In this document: piece by piece, positions 45,401 to 53,349 of the stretch | Position numbering within the stretch: the first letter of the stretch is position 1 | Layout: each line of letters begins with the position of its first letter | Assembly (NCBI GenBank): GCA_963708905.1 | Contig: CAVPUV010000069.1 | Location: 1-64,000, forward strand | From: SHZL01 sp963708905 | Lineage (GTDB): Bacteria > Pseudomonadota > Gammaproteobacteria > Xanthomonadales > SZUA-36 | Direction of reading: 5' to 3' | Length of the DNA: 64,000 nt | The notes under the pieces: generated by a model | Seen by the model: the letters and a program-made list of their open reading frames with translations, nothing else | What the model was told of the DNA's origin: nothing | Database searches by the model: none | Program-made: the position numbers and the translations under genes

Positions 45401-45585
45401 TGCCACAGTGGGTCCGCAGCGGTAACCGGGAAGCTGGCTTCGAAGCTCAGCACATCACCCATGACCACTTCGCCCGCCATCGCGGCCTTCTGGTCAATGG
45501 ATGGATAGCGTGAGGCCAGCCAGAAGTAGGCCAACAGCCCGGCAATCAGGCAAACCAGAATGGCCAATCTCTTCTTGTAGGACAT
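42436..45585 (-). CDS. Permease-FG-GAP/UnbV fusion membrane protein
   Basis: A 1049-residue fusion with two different halves. The first 380 residues form an eight-helix permease of the ArsP/UPF0718 (DUF318) kind, with the telling GVCVNCAAPIAFGMRSRGMSPGTSLATMFASPSLNI motif region. The remaining part is exported and holds several FG-GAP/VCBS-type calcium-binding units (for instance DYNADGWPDL, DMDDDGCLDLF, DLDLDGWADM, DFDGDGDLDI) and an ASPIC/UnbV-like C-terminus with GGGFVSFDPPVAHFGLGQ. The start at 45585 is the first ATG before the first helix and lacks a strong ribosome site. It is divergent from a surface protein gene. Substrate and role are unknown. Confidence 0.85.
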   Translation of the reverse strand: MSYKKRLAILVCLIAGLLAYFWLASRYPSIDQKAAMAGEVVMGDVLSFEASFPVTAADPLWHKILYSTLNWIMTNRQGMTFGVLLASLVLTLLQYRRTRTRSRNVFKDVLKGVLIGTPLGVCVNCAAPIAFGMRSRGMSPGTSLATMFASPSLNIIVLTMTFSLLPLYMAVTKVAATLLFLLILLPVLIRRYASHDLPVAESPPMDRTSLASTAGAETWAQAVTGLARDFWKNFLFIVVRTVPLMLLAGLLGAAMANLVPLESISGWHVTVLAMLLVALLGTFAPVPIAFDVIVVQALLAAGLPGPFAMVLLLTLGLYSIYPMMLVSRFQSFRFAMQLFFGVATLGFACGYVVGFYEDYSAIRDARIFQQRIANKTYSKTSAAPPLVAGAAAMTLPASGTEPTRLRALYQQDDIQVLQARFQPRSPSAPTLFTHHPGKAYGLQASEPQVLDFMLPFSQGRGMAAGDYNADGWPDLVVAQNQGIMLYRNVAGQRFEPQPAEFPGLSKASILLVAFVDMDDDGCLDLFAGAFGAADFIVNNDCRGFDKPRVVELPHESSLMTQAASFADIDRDRDLDLLKGNWFFLIPRTAPSQRAINYIASNQGGLKFRQYPLQEIHGETLTVLWSDLDLDGWADMVIGNDYMEPDIFYQGLGRGEFRQMVQGGAVPITTNATMSIDTADFDNDLDLDIFLSGKVNDFGMRRHPDGNQPASLEEQRGLLRQHRKQFQQDYCALTDDAVSQAACRQRFVIGDILRRSTLDACSDLQGIRRQDECIITLQIKNALVRREWSFCPQIPAAFPVHREMCDAYAAYDAAAVKKEPNDKYLDQGAIDQKDQGNVLLVRQPDGSYQDRAGELGVLDAFWAWNARFADLDLDGWQDLYVVNGWWLETSMYSNAFYHNESGQRFEERAQAVGLVNYAKQHAFVYLDFDGDGDLDIVSRSLSGDLDMYINNAQGSHAITFEFSDQRGNHFGIGNHIIVTYGDAGERRQLREIKAGGGFVSFDPPVAHFGLGQFDQLREVQIDWSDGSLTVLDQPLAAGHRYVIERAASTR

Positions 45586-45743
45586 CAGAAATTCAGTCGC
45601 ACCGGCAGCATGCCCCCCAGCGGCAATGATGGTTAGCTGCGCCACGCAAAAAAATGATGCAGTTAATAGCAATTATTTGGAGCGAATATGCTATCATCCG
45701 CCTGCGTGCTAACGCGATTGAACTTTTTGGAGAGATCACTGTC

Positions 45744-46802
45744 ATGGAAACAAATTATAAACCATACAAGCACTTGGCCTTATTTGTCGGGATTTGCACA
45801 CTTCTCCTGCTGAGTCTGGCAGCCCAGGCCAAAACCGTAAGCGTTGGCCGTGACGGCCAGCCGCTCTTGAACTTACCGCCAGCCAACCAGCTGGAGGCAG
45901 CACCGGGCAGCAACTGTTTCAGCAGCCACGCTGGTGTGGGTTGCGATGATGCGGCGTGCGAAGCCAGCATCTGCGCAATTGACTCCTTTTGTTGCAACGT
46001 TGCCTGGGATAGTATTTGTGCAAATGAGGCAATCGATATTTGCCCTATAGATGCTGATGCCGGTGACAGGGCCACATTCACCGTCCGCAAGGACTTCACC
46101 GATGATAACCCGGCGCAAGTGACTGTGTCGATCAACTGCAACACAGGTATTCCTCTTTCTCAAAGCCAGGCAGCCACTGAAGGCGCGGACGTGACGTTTG
46201 TCGTTACGAGTTTTGACGACGGACAGTTGGACTGCACTGTCAGCGAAGCGCCCGTGAGTGGATACACCGCTGTTTACGATGACTTAGCCGGCGGAACTGA
46301 CGGGCCTGAGGGGTGTGTCTACGAGGACGTAAATCTAGGTCAGCGGTTCTTATGTAATATCACCAATTCACCCGATCCGGTTGGAGTAACGATCAATAAA
46401 GACTGGATCATCGACGGTGAAGGTGGAGACGAAGTGGATCCAGACTACACCCTGACTTTGCACTGTGAAGACGAAATCGTGGGCGGAAGTTCCAACGGCG
46501 ATTGGTCCATCCAGTTTGAAAATGAAACCGGCACCAACGATGCAGCATACACCGCGGATGTTATCCCCGATTGGGATGGAGGTACTGCTTGCTCGGTGGA
46601 AGAAGATTTCTTTGACGACTCAGTCGAAGTCAATACCAGCGATTGTATTGGTTTGCATGTCGCAATCGCTTCTGGCGACAGCTGCACCGTCACCAACACG
46701 GTGTTCTTCGAAGGTATCCCGGCGCTAAACCAGTACGCCTTGGCGATCCTGGCATTGTTGATACTGGGAGTGGGCTTCGTCGGATTCCGGCGTTTCGTGT
46801 AG
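45744..46802 (+). CDS. Secreted surface protein with IPTL-CTERM-like tail
   Basis: A 352-residue exported protein. A signal peptide ends at AQA near residue 28. A Cys-rich segment follows (CFSSHAGVGCDDAACEASICAIDSFCCNVAWDSICANEA), then two or three Ig-like repeats with a VTINKDW pattern. The C-terminus is IPALNQYALAILALLILGVGFVGFRR, a variant of the IPTL-CTERM sorting tail: short motif, one helix, basic end. Such tails are removed when the protein is placed on the surface. GGAGAG lies nine bases before the ATG. It reads divergently from the permease-FG-GAP gene, with a strong terminator 45 bases behind it. Confidence 0.85.
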   Translation: METNYKPYKHLALFVGICTLLLLSLAAQAKTVSVGRDGQPLLNLPPANQLEAAPGSNCFSSHAGVGCDDAACEASICAIDSFCCNVAWDSICANEAIDICPIDADAGDRATFTVRKDFTDDNPAQVTVSINCNTGIPLSQSQAATEGADVTFVVTSFDDGQLDCTVSEAPVSGYTAVYDDLAGGTDGPEGCVYEDVNLGQRFLCNITNSPDPVGVTINKDWIIDGEGGDEVDPDYTLTLHCEDEIVGGSSNGDWSIQFENETGTNDAAYTADVIPDWDGGTACSVEEDFFDDSVEVNTSDCIGLHVAIASGDSCTVTNTVFFEGIPALNQYALAILALLILGVGFVGFRRFV

Positions 46803-46847
46803 GCCACCGGATTCAGGCTCTCAATCCTGAGTCCACAATGAAACAGA

Positions 46848-46882
46848 AACCCCGCGGTATCGGCTTCCGCGGGGTTTTTTTG
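46848..46882 (+). terminator. Rho-independent terminator
   Basis: An 11-base perfect stem AAACCCCGCGG/CCGCGGGGTTT (46848-46858 and 46868-46878) with a nine-base loop, followed by T-rich sequence. It closes the surface protein gene. Confidence 0.93.
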
Positions 46883-46937
46883 TGTTCGATTGATCAATCG
46901 CGGTGCCTTTATCGCTGTTCCCATGACTGAGGTTGAC

Positions 46938-48619
46938 ATGAAAGCCTGGATTCCCTGCCTGCTTGGGCTGCTGCTCTTGGGTTTTTTGCACGCACGCAGC
47001 CGCGGTGGAACCATTCGACCTGGTGATCGAAAACGGTCACGTTATCGATGGCACGGGTTCACCGTGGTACGCCGCGGACATTGGCATCCGTGATGGCCGC
47101 ATCGCTGCCATTGGCCGCCTGGACGGCGCCGCGGCAGAGCGCCGCATCGATGCGCGCGGGCAAGTGGTCGCGCCGGGTTTCATCGACATGCTGGGCCAGT
47201 CGGAGCTGACCATTCTCGTCAACCCGCACCTGCCGTCGAAGATTTTTCAGGGTATCACCACGGAAATCACCGGCGAGGGCCTGTCGGCCGCGCCGCTCAA
47301 TGACGCCATCATCCAGTGCCGACCGCATAACTTACGAACACTTCAAGATAACGCCCGACTGGCGCCGCTTCAGCGAATACTTCGCGCGGCTGGAGCAACA
47401 GGGCATGGGCATCAATTTGGCCACGTATGTCGGTGCGACCCAGGTGCGGCGCATGGTGCTCGGCGATGAGAATCGCGCTCCCAACGCGGCAGAGCTGCAG
47501 CAAATGCGCACGCTGGTGCGCGAAGCCATGGAGCAGGGCGCGGTCGGGCTTTCGACCTCATTGCAGTATGCCCCGGCGCCCTATGCCACGACAGAAGAGC
47601 TGATTGCGCTGGCGGCGGAAGCGGCCGCGTTCGGCGGTGTTTACGCCACCCACCTGCGCTCGGAAGGCGACGCCGTGCTTGAAGCCGTGGACGAAGCCAT
47701 CCGCATCGGCCGCGAGGCGCACATCCCGGTGGAGATCTGGCACCTCAAGGCGGCCGGAAAGGCGAACTGGGGGCGCATGCCCGAGATCGTCGCCAGAATC
47801 GGACAAGCACGGCACAGTGGCGTGGATATTGCAGCTGATACCTATGCCTACACGGCATGGTTCAACTCGATGTCCGCGTTCGTGCCGCCGTGGGCGCACG
47901 ATGGCGGCGAGCAGAAGATGATCGAGCGCCTGCAGGACCCCGAGGCGCGGCGCCGCATCATCCATGATATGGAAACGCCCAGCGCCGACTGGGACAATGA
48001 ATGGCAGGAGATCCCCGGGCCGGAGGCCGTCCTCATCGGCGCGGTGGCGAACCCGGCGCTGATGCCGCTGCAGGGCAAGACTCTGGATGAGGTCGCGCAA
48101 TTACGCGGGCAGGAGCCGATAGACGCATTGCTTGATATCCTGGTCGAAGACAAGGCCTACACGTTCTGCGCCGTGTTCGGTATGGCGCAGGAGGATGTCA
48201 CGCTGGCGCTGCGCCAGCCATGGGTGTCGGTGAACAACGATTCGGAGGGGACAGCGCCGGACGGCCTCCTCGGCGCGGAGCATCCGCATCCGCGGGCATA
48301 CGGCACTTTCCCCCGCATCCTGCGCAAGTACGTCCGCGAAGAGCACGTTCTCACACTCGAAGAGGCAATTCGCAAGTTCAGTGCCCTGCCGGCGCAGCGC
48401 ATGCGGCTGACGGACCGGGGCGTGCTCAAGCAGGGGCTGTGGGCGGATATCGTCGTTTTCGATGCCGGCGAAATCCGCGACCTGGCGACGTTTTCACAAC
48501 CGAACCAGCTCTCCGTCGGCATGCAGTACGTGCTGGTGAACGGCGTGCCGGTGATCGCCGGCGGCAAGGCGACCGACGCGCTGCCTGGCCGGGTCCTGCG
48601 CGGTCCGGGCTTCCAGTAA
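46938..48619 (+). pseudogene. D-aminoacylase-like amidohydrolase with two frameshifts
   Basis: The gene covers the full family length but in three frames. A signal peptide (MKAWIPCLLGLLLLG) starts at 46938. Near 46995 an extra base shifts it into the frame reading PFDLVIENGHVIDGTG and GFIDMLGQSELTIL. Near 47320 it shifts again into the frame that carries the rest from RITYEHFKITPDW to the stop. The usual HxH metal motif after GFID is replaced by MLGQSE, as in a known sub-group of these amidohydrolases. HLRSEGD and HLKAAGK are present. Either two real mutations or base-calling errors explain it; as read it is broken. Confidence 0.8.
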
Positions 48620-48653
48620 ATTTACTTGACCTGCGCGGGAAACTGCAGTTAAG

Positions 48654-48810
48654 TAGTGCGCATCCGGAAATGGATGCACACTAACGCGGCACATGGAAGT
48701 GCCGCCATTTTCAATGATGTAAGTCATTGAAAATGAGAGCGAAGCAAAACCACGCTTTTGCTTCGCGATTCCATAACGGGCTGGGATGCCCGTTTATGGA
48801 CAGACACTAA
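48654..48810 (+). repeat. 157-bp hairpin-rich repeat, copy 2
   Basis: It begins TAGTGCGCATC and ends GACAGACACTAA. Inside are four stem-loops: GCGGCAC...GTGCCGC, ATTTTCAATGA...TCATTGAAAAT, GCGAAGCAAAA...TTTTGCTTCGC and ATAACGGG...CCCGTTTAT. It is 157 bases long, as is copy 3, which it matches almost base for base. It lies just behind the amidohydrolase pseudogene. Confidence 0.92.
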
Positions 48811-48863
48811 GTAGCCACAATTGCGTGGCATATGAAGCAACTCAAAGCGTGTAGAAATCACCC

Positions 48864-49610
48864 ATGTCCATCAGAAATGCCAATTTGTCGGGCCATCTCC
48901 TGAGCCAAAGACAGCAGATAGCAAATCACGTCAAGCTGCTGCTGTTGTGGGTGGCCGCCAGTGACGGCAAACTGGAGGAAACAGAACTGGAATATGTTTC
49001 TTCGCATTTTCCTGATGCCGAGGGGACCATCACCACCAGTGATTTTTTGACCGTCATCAGGAATTCCGATGTAGCGACGATCGAGAAGGCGATTCGCTCC
49101 ATTGCCGCAGCGAGCAGGGAACTGCGCACCGCCTTTCTCGACATGGCCATTACGATGTCCATGGCCGATCGCGACATCGCCATTGCCGAGAACCATATAT
49201 TACGTTTTTACGCCGATGCGCTGCATTTGGGGATCGGCATTTTGCAGAAAAGGTTTCAAGCCATAACCGGTGTTGCATTAGCGGAACCAGGCGACCCCGG
49301 CAGCCCGGCCTGGTGGGACCAGGTCGAACAGCAGGAGTACAAGCGCAATAACCTGAATGACAGTGATGATGAGCGCTCCGGCATTTCCGCGTCCGCAAGC
49401 TCGTCCCGTCAGAGCATGTCCATTGCCCGGGCGCATACGGTACTGGGTCTGAGTTTGAACGCCACGCCATCCGATATCGAACGTGCCTACCAGAATTTGG
49501 CCGGCATTTTCGAGGTCGCCCGCGTCGAAGCCATGGGCGCAGCGGCTGTTAGCGTGGCCAATGCGCGGTTCAGGAAAATTCAGGAAGCGTATCACCTGCT
49601 GAAAGCGTGA
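48864..49610 (+). CDS. TerB-like/J-like domain protein
   Basis: A 248-residue cytoplasmic protein. Residues 20-125 look like the helical TerB/DjlA-type domain (LLLWVAASDGKLEETELEYVSSHF and AITMSMADRDIAIAE with acidic pairs). A low-complexity Ser-rich linker follows, then a J-like domain (AHTVLGLSLNATPSDIERAYQNLAGIF to EAYHLLKA). The HPD tripeptide of true J-domains is missing, so it should not stimulate Hsp70 in the usual way. It is followed after six bases by a second J-like protein with a membrane tail. Confidence 0.7.
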   Translation: MSIRNANLSGHLLSQRQQIANHVKLLLLWVAASDGKLEETELEYVSSHFPDAEGTITTSDFLTVIRNSDVATIEKAIRSIAAASRELRTAFLDMAITMSMADRDIAIAENHILRFYADALHLGIGILQKRFQAITGVALAEPGDPGSPAWWDQVEQQEYKRNNLNDSDDERSGISASASSSRQSMSIARAHTVLGLSLNATPSDIERAYQNLAGIFEVARVEAMGAAAVSVANARFRKIQEAYHLLKA

Positions 49611-49616
49611 TTGGAA

Positions 49617-50051
49617 ATGAAGGACCTGTATTTCAAACTGAATATCGAGCCGAATGCCAGCGCTGAAGAAATAACTGCAGCGCTGGCACTCAAGCCGGAG
49701 ATGAGCGCCTGTTCGTCGATTCTCCTGGATGAAGAGAAACGAAGCGTATATGACAGGGCACATGCAACCATGAGTGCGATTGGTTTGCTCAGGCACAGGC
49801 TGGGGCTCAACGCCACCGACTCCTGGTTTGTGCAAAACTATCCCAATTTTGTGCCCAGGCTGCGCCCGTCGATGCCTCGGGGGGAGGCCGCGGAAGTCAA
49901 ACCAGAACAAGCGCCGCCTGAGCAGGTTGACAAAGCGCAACAGCTCGAGGGCTTTGATTCAGCAGCACCGGAGCATTACCGCTGGCTGATTCCCGTGCTG
50001 CTGGGAATAATCGTCGTCAGTTGCCTCGTTCTGGCTGTTGTTTTTTTCTGA
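49617..50051 (+). CDS. J-like domain protein with C-terminal membrane anchor
   Basis: A 144-residue protein. Its N-terminal 60 residues have the J-like helix order (DLYFKLNIEPNASAEEITAAL...LLDEEKRSVYDRAHATM) but again no HPD. After an acidic, Pro-rich linker, the final 22 residues form one hydrophobic segment (LIPVLLGIIVVSCLVLAVVFF), giving a tail-anchored topology. It is adjacent to the TerB/J-like gene and is probably its partner. The family is not known to me. Confidence 0.65.
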   Translation: MKDLYFKLNIEPNASAEEITAALALKPEMSACSSILLDEEKRSVYDRAHATMSAIGLLRHRLGLNATDSWFVQNYPNFVPRLRPSMPRGEAAEVKPEQAPPEQVDKAQQLEGFDSAAPEHYRWLIPVLLGIIVVSCLVLAVVFF

Positions 50052-50053
50052 AT

Positions 50054-50851
50054 TTACTGCGGGGTATTGAGCGAGTAGCCTTTGGGCAATAAACCATCGT
50101 AGAAGAGGTCCGGCGGCAGGTCCCCGCCATGCACGCCGGTGACCACGGATTCGGTGCTGTGTGGGCCGCCGATTCCCATGGCATCCAGCATGCCTTGAAT
50201 CATGTCCGCCATGGCGCCTTCCATGTCAACCCTCATGTCGGAATGTGTTTGTGTCAGCAACGGCAAGCCTGCTGAGGTGATCCGCGCCAGCACCTCGGTC
50301 AGTGCGCTGGAAAGTCCGGGTGATAACAACGACAGCTCCTGCGCCGTTTCCGGCGGGGTCGGACCGAGCATACCCAGCGTCAGTTGCCGGTGGGAGAGTT
50401 GTGCAAAAAAAGCCGCAAGTTCCCTCGCCCCCTCCATATCGGGAGCGACCCAGGACGTACCGCTAACCTGGAGTTTGATGCTGATCAGTCCAGCCATGTC
50501 TGGTGACAATTGTTGGCCCAGCAAAGCCAGCGGGTCGACGTTGCCGGCGAATGCGAAATCATACCGGTGTGCGGTGTGCCCCAGGATTTCCCTGGTCTCG
50601 TCCCGCTCCACCACGCGGACGGAGCTGGCAGAAGGAGCAGAACCGGCGTCCGGAGTTTGCGCCGTGTCGATCTCACGCAGCGAGGACAGCACTTGTACAC
50701 GCATGGAATCGTGGTCGATGAATAACCATCCTGACGGGCGGCCGGAAAACCGGATCAGCATACTGCTGTCTACTCTGTCCGTGTTCTTGCCGTCCTGCGT
50801 TTTCGCTGTCAGCTGATCGATCCTCATTTGATCTTCTCTGAGGTAGATCAC
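50054..50851 (-). CDS. Hypothetical protein, N-terminally truncated by an IS remnant
   Basis: A 265-residue protein of unknown role, remotely like exported DUF4412-type proteins (paired beta strands such as MRIDQLTAKTQDGKN and LFIDHDSMRVQVL). It has no signal peptide and starts with GTG or an ATG eight codons later. The ISAzo13-type remnant begins about 30 bases upstream, exactly where such a signal would be. It therefore probably lost its N-terminus and promoter. It converges with the J-like pair, only two bases separating the stops. Confidence 0.55.
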   Translation of the reverse strand: MIYLREDQMRIDQLTAKTQDGKNTDRVDSSMLIRFSGRPSGWLFIDHDSMRVQVLSSLREIDTAQTPDAGSAPSASSVRVVERDETREILGHTAHRYDFAFAGNVDPLALLGQQLSPDMAGLISIKLQVSGTSWVAPDMEGARELAAFFAQLSHRQLTLGMLGPTPPETAQELSLLSPGLSSALTEVLARITSAGLPLLTQTHSDMRVDMEGAMADMIQGMLDAMGIGGPHSTESVVTGVHGGDLPPDLFYDGLLPKGYSLNTPQ

Positions 50852-50928
50852 TTGCCGATCGGTCCCGCCACTAAGGACTCGCGTGAAAATAACTTGACCA
50901 ATATCAATTGGCCGTGTTATATGGACTC

Positions 50929-51540
50929 ATGCACGATGCGGCCCGAGTTCGGCAGATTAAAACCCGCTATCGCACGCTGGCGCCGTTGATGGATGAACGG
51001 ATGCGGCGGCAGTGGGCGGCGACCGAAGCGCAGACCTACGGCTGGGGAGGAATGAGCGCGGTGAGCGAGGCGACGGGGATGTCGCGCAACACGATTCGCA
51101 AAGGGATGGCGGAGACGGCCGCACGCAAGCGCAAGCCGAAAGCGGCCGTGAGCGCTCGGCTGCGCAAGCCTGGCGGTGGCCGCAAGCGCTTGACCGAGTC
51201 TGATCCGGAGTTGCTGAACGCCCTGGAAGGATTGGTGGAGCCGATGAGTCGAGGTGATCCGATGTCGCCGCTGCGCTGGACGTGCAAGAGCACGATGCAT
51301 CTGGCAGCAGAATTGACCCGTCAAGGCCACCCGGTCAGTCCCTGGACGGTGGGGAGTTTGCTGAAGGCGGACGGCTACAGCCTGCAGGGCAATCGCAAGA
51401 CGAAGGAAGGGAGCTCACACCCGGATCGCGATAAGCAGTTTGAGCATATCAACGTGCGGGTGCAGCAGTTTCAGCAGCGCGGCCAGCCGGTGATCTCGGT
51501 GGACACGAAGAAGAAGGAGCTGATTGGGCCGTCAAGCTAA
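50929..51540 (+). pseudogene. ISAzo13-family transposase, C-terminally truncated
   Basis: The first about 200 residues of an ISAzo13-type transposase are present: YRTLAPLMDERMRRQWAATEA, the helix-turn-helix MSRNTIRKGM, and up to the VDTKKKELIG segment that carries the first catalytic Asp. There the frame changes to unrelated sequence and stops. The remaining two thirds of the catalytic domain are lost. A likely left end of the element (GTGAAAATAACTTGACC) is at 50883; no right end is found. Confidence 0.8.
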
Positions 51541-51647
51541 GTCCCGGCGAGTGGGTGCCATCGATGGTGATGTCCGCCCACGTGGTGGTGCACGCGAACC
51601 AGCTTAAACACAGAAAAATCTTTAGCATGTTGTTTTGGTGCGTCCTT

Positions 51648-52223
51648 TCATGGTTTTTGCGCCACCAGCCGCGCCAGCGCTGCTTTGCGCTTGTCCGGGT
51701 CTTTTACAATGGCCTCTTCCAGGTGGTGGATGCGCAAGTCTGTGGCCGCGGTCCGCAGCGCGCCGCTTGCCACCCGATAGGCGGAGTTAGAAGGCCCGAC
51801 CACTTCTTCGTCCGTGACCAGGTGCTGTTCGCACACGAGAAAACCGCCCGGCGCCAGGTTCCCGGTCAATTGACGCAGCAGGGGCAGGTTGACATAGCGC
51901 ATCAGCACAATCAGTGCGTACTGCGCATCCAGTGCCAGGGATTCATCCAGATCGTGCTCGATCCAGTTGATGTGCAATCCGGCTTCCTGCGCGCGGCCGC
52001 GCGCCAGATCCAACGCTTCGCGGGAAATATCCACTGCATCCACAGTGAAACCGCGTGCGGCGAGAAACAGCGCGTTGCGCCCGGCTCCGCAGGCTACGTC
52101 CAGCGCCCTGCCGCACGGGATACGGTCAATCCACTCCTGCAGCAAAGCGCTCGGATACCTGCGCTCGCCGTAGGCTCCACTCTTATAGCGTTCGTTCCAT
52201 TTTAGCCGATCAGTCTGTGTCAT
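51648..52223 (-). CDS. Class I SAM-dependent methyltransferase
   Basis: A 191-residue Rossmann-fold methyltransferase, similar in size to TehB-type small-molecule enzymes. Motif I is ALDVACGAGRNALFLAARG; the acidic residue that binds the ribose hydroxyls follows in VDAVDIS. The substrate cannot be inferred. It overlaps the cytochrome gene by 14 bases and is its downstream operon partner. Confidence 0.85.
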   Translation of the reverse strand: MTQTDRLKWNERYKSGAYGERRYPSALLQEWIDRIPCGRALDVACGAGRNALFLAARGFTVDAVDISREALDLARGRAQEAGLHINWIEHDLDESLALDAQYALIVLMRYVNLPLLRQLTGNLAPGGFLVCEQHLVTDEEVVGPSNSAYRVASGALRTAATDLRIHHLEEAIVKDPDKRKAALARLVAQKP

Positions 52224-53127
52224 TGCTTACAGATGACCACTGAATATGCGTAATGAGCCAGCCGTTGTCGCTGCGATATAAACTTACTGACTCATCTGTC
52301 ACCACGTCCACCGGCGCACCGTTGTAGCTGCCGGTGGTGTGGCTGCGCGTGGTGACCGTAGCCTGCCGGCCTTGCACCTTGTTTTCGCGCGACACCTGTT
52401 CGGTCTCGGTCCGCGTCATGAATTCCATGTCCGCGCCCAGGTGATGTCCGGCGTATTCCTGGCGGGTCTCGATCTGGCCTTCCTCGAGGATGGTCGCCTT
52501 GTCGTGCAGCAGCGCCAGCGCGGCCTCACCGTTGCCGTCCTGCAGCGCCTGGTGGAAAGCGTCGACCGCGGCCACGGGGTCGGCGGGAAGCGCTTGTGCC
52601 TGCGTGGATTCGCCGTGACCACTTTCTTCGTGGTCGTGATCGGTCTTGGCGGTGATGGCGTCGTAGTCGTCCGTACTCAATTGTGGCAAGCGCTGCAGGA
52701 AGGCAACGATGTTCCAGATGTCCTCGTCATCGTGATCCCGATGCTGTGGCATGGCGCTCATCTTGATGCCATTTTTTACTACCCAGAACGCCTCTGCCGG
52801 GTCTTCGGCATGACGGTACAAGGCCGGGGGCGCGGGGTCGAAACGATCGGTGGGCTCGCGGCCCGGGTGGCCGTGGCAACCGGCGCACATCTCGCTGTAG
52901 TGACCTGCGCCTGCAAGCACACGTTCCTCGTTGTCCAGGTCTGCGGGCACGCTGAGATTCTCGGCGCGCACCTCAACGGAGCGCTCGCGCAGCGTGGACA
53001 GGTACCAGCGCGTCACCGCGTTATGGCCGGTGCCCGCGGCGACGCTGTACATGCCGGAATACGCATAGGCCACCAGCGCGGCCGCGCCGACAATGATCAG
53101 GAAGATGAGTGTCTTGATGGATTTCAT
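52210..53127 (-). CDS. Cytochrome c fused to a SnoaL/NTF2-like domain
   Basis: A 305-residue exported protein. After an N-terminal membrane segment comes a cytochrome c domain with CAGCHG near residue 81 and a Met ligand in IKMSAMPQHRDHDDEDIWNIVAFL. A His/Glu-rich linker follows. The last 130 residues have the DUF4440/SnoaL pattern (AVDAFHQALQDGNGEAALALLHDKATILEEG, ending in the WLITHIQWSS strand). AAGGAG before the ATG is strong. A redox role in the periplasm is likely; why it is joined to an NTF2-like fold is unclear. Confidence 0.85.
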   Translation of the reverse strand: MKSIKTLIFLIIVGAAALVAYAYSGMYSVAAGTGHNAVTRWYLSTLRERSVEVRAENLSVPADLDNEERVLAGAGHYSEMCAGCHGHPGREPTDRFDPAPPALYRHAEDPAEAFWVVKNGIKMSAMPQHRDHDDEDIWNIVAFLQRLPQLSTDDYDAITAKTDHDHEESGHGESTQAQALPADPVAAVDAFHQALQDGNGEAALALLHDKATILEEGQIETRQEYAGHHLGADMEFMTRTETEQVSRENKVQGRQATVTTRSHTTGSYNGAPVDVVTDESVSLYRSDNGWLITHIQWSSVSNDTD

Positions 53128-53190
53128 GGGTTTACTCCTTGTTGAAATTCCCGCGTATCATAACGCGTTGGCAAGCAAATAACGGCTTTT

Positions 53191-53349
53191 GGTGATGCTG
53201 CATTCGCCGACGCCGTCCTGTTTGATCTGGGCAATGGCATCATGACGGCGGTATTTACCTATGGACTGGCGTTCGGATATGGCCCGGCAGAATTTCTGGG
53301 CATGATTTATGTGCCGATCCTGATGTACCTGGCCAATCTCTGGAGCTAG
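53191..53349 (+). pseudogene. C-terminal fragment of an AEC-type permease
   Basis: Fifty-two codons on the plus strand, starting GDAAFADAVLFDLGNGIMTAVFTYG and ending at the TAG at 53347, resemble the last two helices of auxin-efflux-carrier-family transporters. There is no start or other part of the gene. It faces the cydB stop with a four-base overlap. Confidence 0.5.
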
